A DNA stretch of 64,000 nt, taken from assembly GCF_019050325.1 (NCBI RefSeq), contig NZ_VOMB01000023.1, positions 186,001 to 250,000 of the forward strand, written 5' to 3'. Each line of letters starts with the position of its first letter. Positions within the stretch are counted from its first letter, which is position 1. The position numbers and the translations under genes are program-made. This document shows, in pieces, positions 58,376 to 64,000 of the stretch. A model generated the notes under the pieces. It did no database searches. It was not told the origin of the DNA and saw only the letters and a program-made list of their open reading frames with translations. This stretch comes from [Mycobacterium] fortunisiensis. Its GTDB lineage: Bacteria > Actinomycetota > Actinomycetes > Mycobacteriales > Mycobacteriaceae.

Positions 58376-59224
58376 CTAGTTCCGCTGCGACGCGGCCGCC
58401 GTGGCGGACAGGTCTTCGGGGCGCAGCAGGTGACGTGGCGGATCGGAGAACACCTGCCGGGCGTCGATCTGCAGATCTGCGTCGACGTGCACGAGTTCGC
58501 CGGGGGCAAGCAGCCGCCAGCCTTCACCGTCCATCGGCTCGCTGGCGAACACCACCGACGGTCGGATGTGCGCGGATTCGGCGCGGATGCGTCGGCTGCG
58601 CAGGTGCAGCCCGCGCTCCTCGGGGTGTCTGCGGTCGAGCAGGTACAGCTCGTGGGTGTCCGGGTAGCGCAGTGCCCACATGTCGGTGGCCGTGCTGAGC
58701 AGGAGGTTGACGGCGTAGATCGGTACCGACTCGGCGAGCCGGCCGACGGCGTCGACGATGCCGGCGCCGACGTCGCCGTCGTGGGCCCGGATCGCCGCGG
58801 TGATGAGCGCAAAGACGCGTTCCGAATCGGTCTGGCCACCCACCAGGTCGGCGACGCCCAGCTCGTGCAGCCGGTCGTCGAGCGCCTCGAGCCCTTCGAC
58901 CACACCGTTGTGCGCGAAGATCCGGCCGTCCTGCAGAAACGGGTGGGTGTTCGCCACGTCGAGCGCGCCGGTCGAGGCGTAGCGCACGTGTGCGATGAAC
59001 GTCGTCGCCGTGACATCGTGTGCCTCGGTGGCGAATTGGGAGTCCCGCCACGCCGCCACCGGCTCCTTGTGCAGCACCGGTGCGCCGTCGACCCCGAAGA
59101 ATCCCAGCCCGGTGCCGTCGGGGTTGCGGCGGCTCTGCGCGGCGAGGTTGTCCGGCGCGTCGAGCAACCAGAACGTCGCCGGCACCAGTTGGCGGCCGGC
59201 GTGCAGGCCGAACAATCGGCACAT
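58376..59224 (-). CDS. class II glutamine amidotransferase (Rv1061-like)
   Basis: 282-aa Ntn-type amidotransferase domain. Start Met is followed by Cys2 (MCRLFGLHAG), the N-terminal nucleophile after Met removal, then SRRNPDGTGLGF, HVRYASTG and THPFLQDGRIFAHNG motifs of the glutamine site. Resembles EgtC (ergothioneine gamma-glutamyl hydrolase) more than synthase subunits, as no synthase domain is attached. Ortholog of Rv1061; specific substrate unknown. Only 20 nt from the patatin start. Confidence 0.88.
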   Translation of the reverse strand: MCRLFGLHAGRQLVPATFWLLDAPDNLAAQSRRNPDGTGLGFFGVDGAPVLHKEPVAAWRDSQFATEAHDVTATTFIAHVRYASTGALDVANTHPFLQDGRIFAHNGVVEGLEALDDRLHELGVADLVGGQTDSERVFALITAAIRAHDGDVGAGIVDAVGRLAESVPIYAVNLLLSTATDMWALRYPDTHELYLLDRRHPEERGLHLRSRRIRAESAHIRPSVVFASEPMDGEGWRLLAPGELVHVDADLQIDARQVFSDPPRHLLRPEDLSATAAASQRN

Positions 59225-59287
59225 GGCCTCAGCGTGCCCGATCTAGTGCCATGATGCGGATAGTAACCGGGCAGACAAGGGGACGCC

Positions 59288-60343
59288 ATGACATCCGAAC
59301 CTGGGCCGACGATGCGGGCGGAACGCTTCTATGCGGATACCAAAACTGTTGTGGTGGAGGATGTTCCAATTCCCGAGCCGGGGCCGGGCGAGGTTCTGGT
59401 GAAGGTGGCGTTCTGCGGTATCTGCCATTCGGACCTCAGCCTGATCAACGGCACCTTTCCGGCGCAGGCGCCGGTGGTCACGCAGGGCCATGAGGCGTCG
59501 GGCACGATCGCCAAGCTGGGTGCGGGTGTCACCGGGTGGGCCGAAGGTGACCGGGTGATCGTCGCGGCGGGCCGGCCGTGCCTGGAATGCCCCAACTGCC
59601 GACGCGGCGACATCGCCAACTGCATGCGAATCCAGTTGATGGCCTTCGCTTATGACGGGGCCTGGGCCGAGTACACGCTGGCGCAGGCGGTCGGGCTGAC
59701 CCGGGTACCCGACAATGTGCCGCTGGAGCAGGCCGCGATCCTGGCCGACGCGGTGTCCACCCCGTATGGCGCGGTGGTGCGCACCGGCAAGGTCGGCATC
59801 GGCGAGTCGGTGGGCGTCTGGGGCCTGGGCGGGGTGGGCACCCACATCGTGCAACTGGCCCGGCTGGTGGGCGCGGTGCCGGTGGTGGCCGTCGACATCA
59901 AGCCCGAGGTGCTGGACCGTGCGGTGGCGGTCGGGGCCGACTACGCATTCAGCGCCGACGACGAGCATCTGGACGAGAAGATCGCCGAGGTCACCGGAGG
60001 CCGGGGGCTGGATGTGGCGTTCGACGCCGTCGGGCTGAAGTCGACGTTCGAGCAGGCGTTGGGGCAGCTCACGGTCGGGGGACGGCTGGTCGCGGTCGGG
60101 ATGAGTGCCCAGGAACCGACGATCGGGCCGACGTCGATGTTCGGGCTCACCCAGAAGCAGGTGCTCGGCCATCTGGGCTATCAGAACGTCGACATTTCGA
60201 CGCTGGCGACGCTGGTGTCCCTGGGCCGGCTGGATCTGTCCCGCTCGATCAGCGAGATCGTGTCCCTGGAGGACATCGCCGCCGGCATCGACAAGCTGGA
60301 GCGCGGCGAGGGCAATCCGATCCGGATCCTGGTGCGGCCCTGA
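59288..60343 (+). CDS. zinc-dependent alcohol dehydrogenase
   Basis: 351-aa medium-chain dehydrogenase. Catalytic Zn ligands Cys in FCGICHSDLS and His in QGHEASG; a structural-Zn Cys cluster CLECPNCRRGDIANC; Rossmann motif VWGLGGVGTHIVQLA; then AVDIKPE (NAD-preferring Asp). No obvious partner in the M. tuberculosis order. Substrate unknown. Preceded by AAGGGG close to the start. Convergent with the DapB-like gene, 4 nt apart at the stops. Confidence 0.9.
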   Translation: MTSEPGPTMRAERFYADTKTVVVEDVPIPEPGPGEVLVKVAFCGICHSDLSLINGTFPAQAPVVTQGHEASGTIAKLGAGVTGWAEGDRVIVAAGRPCLECPNCRRGDIANCMRIQLMAFAYDGAWAEYTLAQAVGLTRVPDNVPLEQAAILADAVSTPYGAVVRTGKVGIGESVGVWGLGGVGTHIVQLARLVGAVPVVAVDIKPEVLDRAVAVGADYAFSADDEHLDEKIAEVTGGRGLDVAFDAVGLKSTFEQALGQLTVGGRLVAVGMSAQEPTIGPTSMFGLTQKQVLGHLGYQNVDISTLATLVSLGRLDLSRSISEIVSLEDIAAGIDKLERGEGNPIRILVRP

Positions 60344-60347
60344 GGTT

Positions 60348-61397
60348 TCAGGTGGCGAGCTTCGGTGCGGCCTTGCCACTGATGAGCGGCAGGTCCGGGT
60401 ACGTCACCACTCCCGGGGGTGCGGCGCACACCGCGGGCACGGAGTTGACGCAGTGCGCTGCGGTCGCGACGACGCCAGGCTCTGGGCCTTCTTCGCCGGC
60501 CTCCCCCTGGAAACCCTTGATGACGACCGTGAAGTCCGGGTTGCCACGGACCTCCATCTCGTAGCGCTGCCCTTCCGGACCGAAAGTCCATGCGGGGTCG
60601 AGGTTTTCCTCGCCCATCAGCCAGTTCACCGAGACGCGCACGACGGGCTCGCCGTCGACCAGGGCTTCCCAGTGGAACTTGCGGGCGGCGACCTGCCCGG
60701 GCTCGATCACGCCGATCGGCGAGTCGATGGGCGCGGTGGCCACGGCGATCTCCTGGGTGGCCCGGATCCGCGGGTCGATCTCGAACCCGACGTTGTCGAC
60801 GATCATCTTGACGGCCTGGATGAAGCCGCCGTCGAGCATCTTCTGCATCGGCCCGCTCAGCGCGGTGTCGGGGGTACCGCCGAATCCCATGACGTGGCGC
60901 ACCACGTCGGGCGCGTCGTAGGTGCGCAGGTCGGAAAACTCTTCGGCGCGAACGAAGTTCACCCCGGTGGCCATCGCGGAGAACACCAGCGGGAACTTCT
61001 CGCTGATCCCGCCCGGCGCGATGCCGGTGCCGTGCAGGGTGGCGTTGCCCTCCAGTGCGGCGGCCCGCATCGGCGCGGCCTGCTTCTCGCTGGGGTACAG
61101 CCAGCCGACCGGGGTTATCACGTTCTTGCCGGACCGCAGCAGCGCCGCGACTTGGTCGGGGTTGGGCATGAGCGGTGCGTAGATCACCGCGTCGGCGTCC
61201 AGCGCCAGGATCTCCTCGGCGCTATTGGTCGCGGTGACGCCGAGCGGCTCGGTGCCGATGATCTCCCCGACGTCCTTGCCGTTCTTGGCGTCCGAATGCA
61301 CCCAGCAGCCGGCGAGTTCCAGGTCGGGGTGTTCGAGCACGCCTTTGATGGCGGCCACGCCGACCCCGCCGGTTGCCCACTGCACGACTTTGAGCAC
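60348..61397 (-). CDS. dihydrodipicolinate reductase-like NAD(P)-binding protein (Rv1059-like)
   Basis: 349-aa protein with an N-terminal DapB/NAD-binding Rossmann domain (VVQWATGGVGVAAIKGVLEHPDLELAG) and a C-terminal domain unlike DapB. Similar mycobacterial proteins are annotated as dihydrodipicolinate reductases but are not lysine-pathway DapB. Start GTG 61397 with GGAAGGGG about 9 nt upstream. The reading frame open to 62549 is antisense to the thiolase. Divergent from the thiolase with a KstR-type operator between, so likely steroid- or lipid-related. Confidence 0.82.
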   Translation of the reverse strand: MLKVVQWATGGVGVAAIKGVLEHPDLELAGCWVHSDAKNGKDVGEIIGTEPLGVTATNSAEEILALDADAVIYAPLMPNPDQVAALLRSGKNVITPVGWLYPSEKQAAPMRAAALEGNATLHGTGIAPGGISEKFPLVFSAMATGVNFVRAEEFSDLRTYDAPDVVRHVMGFGGTPDTALSGPMQKMLDGGFIQAVKMIVDNVGFEIDPRIRATQEIAVATAPIDSPIGVIEPGQVAARKFHWEALVDGEPVVRVSVNWLMGEENLDPAWTFGPEGQRYEMEVRGNPDFTVVIKGFQGEAGEEGPEPGVVATAAHCVNSVPAVCAAPPGVVTYPDLPLISGKAAPKLAT

Positions 61398-61429
61398 GGG
61401 TGCACCCCTTCCCGGGATCGACACAGAAC

Positions 61430-61443
61430 TAGAACGTGTTCCA
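61430..61443. promoter_or_regulatory. KstR-type operator between DapB-like and thiolase genes
   Basis: TAGAACGTGTTCCA satisfies TnnAACnnGTTnnA, with near-perfect dyad symmetry. It lies 33 nt from the DapB-like start and 44 nt from the thiolase start, in the divergent promoter gap, so one repressor dimer could control both. Confidence 0.75.
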
Positions 61444-61487
61444 ACTATCTCTACACCACGGAAACCGTGATCTGTATGTTTCTCGGC

Positions 61488-62711
61488 ATGGCTAACAAAG
61501 TTTTCGTCGTCGGGGTCGGGATGACGAAGTTCGAGAAACCGGGCGGACGCGAAGCTCGCGGAGCGGACCATGAGTCCAGCCGCGAAGGCTGGGACTACCC
61601 GGACATGGCGCGGGAGTCGGGCACCAAGGCGCTGGAGGATGCCGGCATCTCCTATGACCAGGTCCAGCAAGGCTACGTCGGGTACTGCTCGGGTGATTCC
61701 ACCTCGGGCCAGCGTGCGCTCTACGAGCTGGGGATGACGGGCATTCCGATCGTCAACGTCAACAACAACTGTTCGACCGGCTCGACGGCGCTCTACCTCG
61801 CCGCGCAGGCGATCCGGGGCGGGCTGGCCGATTGCACGATGGCGCTGGGCTTCGAGAAGATGCAGCCCGGCTCGCTGGGCGGCGGGGCGCAGGACCGCGA
61901 GTCCCCGCTGGGCCGGCACGTCAAAGCGCTGGCCGAGATCGATGAGTTCGCCTTCCCCGTTGCGCCGTGGATGTTCGGTGCGGCCGGCCGTGAGCACATG
62001 AAGAAGTACGGCACCACGGCCGAGCATTTCGCGAAGATCGGTTACAAGAACCACAAGCATTCGGTGAACAACCCGTATGCGCAGTTCCAGGACGAGTACA
62101 CGCTCGAGGACATCCTGGCGGCCAAGATGATCTCCGATCCGCTGACCAAGCTGCAGTGCTCCCCCACCTCCGACGGGTCGGGCGCGGCGATCGTGGCCAG
62201 CGAGGCGTTCGTCGACAAGCACGGGCTGGCGTCGCAGGCCGTCGAGATCGTCGGGCAGGCGATGACCACCGACTTCGTTTCCACGTTCGACGGCAGCGCC
62301 GCCAACATCATCGGCTATGACATGAACGTGCAGGCCGCCCAGCAGGTGTACGCCCAGTCCGGCCTGGGTCCCGAGGACTTCCAGGTGATCGAGCTGCACG
62401 ACTGCTTCTCGGCCAACGAGCTGCTGCTGTACGAAGCGCTGGGCCTGTGCGGCGAAGGTGAGGCGCCGCGGCTGATCGACGACAACGACACCACCTACGG
62501 CGGCCGTTGGGTGGTCAATCCGTCCGGCGGGCTGATCTCCAAGGGCCACCCGCTGGGAGCGACGGGCCTGGCCCAGTGCTCGGAGCTGACCTGGCAGCTA
62601 CGCGGCACCGCCGACAAGCGTCAGGTCTCCGGCGTCAACGCGGCCCTGCAGCACAACATCGGCCTCGGCGGCGCAGCCGTCGTGACGGCTTACCAGCGCG
62701 CCGAACGCTGA
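61488..62711 (+). CDS. lipid-transfer-type thiolase (SCP-x/Ltp family)
   Basis: 407-aa thiolase-fold protein with nucleophile Cys95 in NNNCSTGSTA, then HDCFS and GHPLGATG (catalytic His). Sequence is like Ltp/SCP-x thiolases rather than FadA: no SCP2 domain is fused. Such proteins act as steroid side-chain aldolases or thiolases with partner DUF35 or hydratase proteins. Start ATG 61488 (MANKVFVVGVGM); ATG 61476 is an alternative. The long frame from 60105 is not real. Divergent from the DapB-like gene, with a KstR-type operator between. Confidence 0.88.
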   Translation: MANKVFVVGVGMTKFEKPGGREARGADHESSREGWDYPDMARESGTKALEDAGISYDQVQQGYVGYCSGDSTSGQRALYELGMTGIPIVNVNNNCSTGSTALYLAAQAIRGGLADCTMALGFEKMQPGSLGGGAQDRESPLGRHVKALAEIDEFAFPVAPWMFGAAGREHMKKYGTTAEHFAKIGYKNHKHSVNNPYAQFQDEYTLEDILAAKMISDPLTKLQCSPTSDGSGAAIVASEAFVDKHGLASQAVEIVGQAMTTDFVSTFDGSAANIIGYDMNVQAAQQVYAQSGLGPEDFQVIELHDCFSANELLLYEALGLCGEGEAPRLIDDNDTTYGGRWVVNPSGGLISKGHPLGATGLAQCSELTWQLRGTADKRQVSGVNAALQHNIGLGGAAVVTAYQRAER

Positions 62712-62723
62712 CCCCCTTCCGCG

Positions 62724-62780
62724 CGAAACGGCATTCCAGCAGGCCCGCTCTCGGACTTTTCCTGCTGGAATGCCGTTTCG
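62724..62780. terminator. 20-bp perfect hairpin between convergent thiolase and FadD genes, shared-repeat type
   Basis: Arms 62724-62743 and 62761-62780 are perfectly complementary over 20 bp with a 17-nt loop. The arm shares CGAAACGGCATTCCAGCAG with the hairpin at 57429-57491. It lies 12 nt from the thiolase stop and 8 nt from the FadD stop. Confidence 0.75.
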
Positions 62781-62788
62781 GCGGGAGA

Positions 62789-64000
62789 TCAGAGGAAGAC
62801 CACCTCATAGGCACCGTCGGCGTGCCGCGCCCGGATGGTCTTCTTGTCGTACTTGCCCACGCTGGTGCGTGGCACCTGCGCGACGAACGTCCACCGCTCC
62901 GGCAGCCACCAGCGAACCACTTTGTCCGCCAAGAACTCCCGCAATTCGGCCGGCTCAGCCAAGGCCCCGTCGTGCAGCACGACGACGGCCAGCGGACGTT
63001 CCTGCCAGCGCTCGTCGGGCACGCCGACCACGGCCGCCTCCAGCACCGCCGGGTGCGCGATCAGATGGTTCTCCAACTCCACTGACGAGATCCACTCTCC
63101 GCCGGATTTGATGACGTCCTTGGCCCGGTCGGTCAGGGTCACGTAGCCCTGTGGGTCGATGCGGCCGACGTCTCCGGTGCGCAGCCAGCCGGAGTCGAAC
63201 TTCTCGGCATCGCGGCCCAGGTAGTAGGCGCCGGTGATCCACGGTCCGCGGATCTCGAGTTCGCCCACCGCCACATCGTCGTTGGGCAGCGGGTGGCCCT
63301 CGTCGTCGACGACGCGCACTTCCACGCCGCACATCGGCCGGCCCTGGCTGACCCGCATCTGCCACTGTCGTTCCTCGGTGACCCCGGGCAGCGGCTTGGC
63401 CACGGTGGCCAGCGGCGAGGTCTCGGTCATGCCCCAGGCCTGCTGGATACACACGCCGTAGCGCTCCTGGAACGTCCGCATCAGCGAGAGCGGCACCGCC
63501 GATCCGCCGCAGGCCACCAGTCGCAGCGACGAAATGTCATGCCCCGGGCTCTTTTCCAGGCAGTGCATGACGTCGTTCCAGATGGTCGGCACCGCACCGG
63601 CCACGGTGGGGCGTTGCGATTCGATCAGGTCGATCAGGGACGTTCCGTCCATGAACCGGTCGGGCATCACCAGGTTGGCGCCGGCCATCAGGGCCGCATA
63701 GGGCAGTCCCCAGGCGTTGGCGTGGAACATCGGCACGATCGGCAGCACCGTGTCACCGCAGCTGACATCGAGCGCGTTGGCGGTGCAGGTGCTCAGCGCG
63801 TGCAGGTAACTGGACCGGTGGCTGTACACCACGCCTTTCGGGTTTCCGGTGGTGCCGCTCGTGTAACACATTGCGGCTGCGGAGTTCTCGTCGATCTCGG
63901 GCCACTCGTACTCGGTGGGCTGGGCGCTCAGCAGCTCGTCGGCGCGCAGTACGGTCACCCCGGTCAGCGCGCTCACGTCGCCGTCGCCGACCACGATCAC
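62789..64000 (-). CDS. fadD14: fatty-acid-CoA ligase FadD14-like (5' truncated by window edge)
   Basis: 403 visible residues of an AMP-forming acyl-CoA synthetase; the N-terminus lies beyond the window. AMP-binding core YTSGTTGNPKGV, GMTETSP (A5), TGD (A7) with GDVGRIDPQGYVTLTDRAKDVIKSGGEWIS, and C-terminal KYDKKTIR lysine (A10) are all present. Position next to Rv1059-like suggests Rv1058 (fadD14). Would activate a fatty or steroid-derived acid. Convergent with the thiolase. Confidence 0.88.
   Translation of the reverse strand: MIVVGDGDVSALTGVTVLRADELLSAQPTEYEWPEIDENSAAAMCYTSGTTGNPKGVVYSHRSSYLHALSTCTANALDVSCGDTVLPIVPMFHANAWGLPYAALMAGANLVMPDRFMDGTSLIDLIESQRPTVAGAVPTIWNDVMHCLEKSPGHDISSLRLVACGGSAVPLSLMRTFQERYGVCIQQAWGMTETSPLATVAKPLPGVTEERQWQMRVSQGRPMCGVEVRVVDDEGHPLPNDDVAVGELEIRGPWITGAYYLGRDAEKFDSGWLRTGDVGRIDPQGYVTLTDRAKDVIKSGGEWISSVELENHLIAHPAVLEAAVVGVPDERWQERPLAVVVLHDGALAEPAELREFLADKVVRWWLPERWTFVAQVPRTSVGKYDKKTIRARHADGAYEVVFL

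Noticed and set aside
60105..61475. Plus-strand extension of the thiolase ORF to 868 aa
   Set aside because: The extra part is Arg/Gly/His-rich antisense to the DapB-like gene; the thiolase begins at a clean conserved start at 61488.
1..64000. CRISPR array, tRNA or rRNA gene, insertion sequence or prophage
   Set aside because: No regularly spaced repeats, cloverleaf, transposase, integrase or terminal inverted repeats were seen on either strand by reading; a tRNAscan and IS search would be decisive.

Overview
The window is about 64 kb of dense, GC-rich actinobacterial chromosome. It looks like a rapidly growing mycobacterium (Mycolicibacterium type). The genes recognised from memory of M. 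tuberculosis H37Rv run in the inverted order Rv1106c, Rv1101c, Rv1100, glpX, fum, Rv1096, phoH2, desA2, glyA, coaA, Rv1086, Rv1085c, Rv1084, Rv1083, mca, Rv1081c, greA, metB, pra, cbs, lipU, Rv1075c, fadA3, Rv1072, echA9, echA8, Rv1069c, Rv1066, Rv1065, lpqV, Rv1063c, Rv1062, Rv1061, Rv1059, fadD14. Species was not determined. No tRNA, rRNA, CRISPR array, insertion sequence, phage or PE/PPE gene was seen; PE_PGRS genes present in H37Rv at the matching places are absent.

Layout: 1-11 kb is the most accessory part. It holds a truncated 3-beta-HSD-like gene, a C4-dicarboxylate/tellurite-type transporter coupled to a DUF1876 gene, a sulfatase / HAD hydrolase / formylglycine-generating-enzyme operon, a TetR-cytochrome P450 pair, and a three-gene oxidoreductase operon behind a perfect KstR-type operator. 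11-16.5 kb is core metabolism (membrane permease, dienelactone hydrolase, glpX, fum). 16.5-21 kb is a dormancy island: DevS-like heme sensor kinase, DevR-like regulator, flavin/F420-type oxidoreductase, universal stress protein and Acg-type nitroreductase, with two DosR-box-like sites.

21-33 kb carries cell-wall, RNA and lipid genes (polysaccharide deacetylase, phoH2 with a candidate upstream antitoxin ORF, desA2 behind a palindrome, a long-form SHMT, coaA, short-chain cis-prenyl synthase). It also carries an unusual cluster: a 9-TM protein with a cytosolic C-terminal domain plus two paralogous 4-TM proteins, with phased direct repeats between them. 33-46 kb covers thiol and sulfur metabolism and transcription (YyaL-like protein, mca, greA, metB, cbs) and proline-rich membrane proteins. 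46-64 kb covers lipid and CoA metabolism (GDSL esterase, thiolases, echA9/echA8, patatins, FadD). It also has a cysteine dioxygenase-rhodanese operon headed by a tiny ORF with a Cys-Cys pair, and a second KstR-type site between a DapB-like reductase and a lipid-transfer thiolase.

Convergent gene pairs are often separated by long perfect or near-perfect hairpins without T-tracts. Two of these hairpins share the same roughly 19-nt arm sequence, so they appear to be members of a dispersed terminator-like repeat family. Locus-tag equivalences and regulator consensus sequences are from memory, not from a search.
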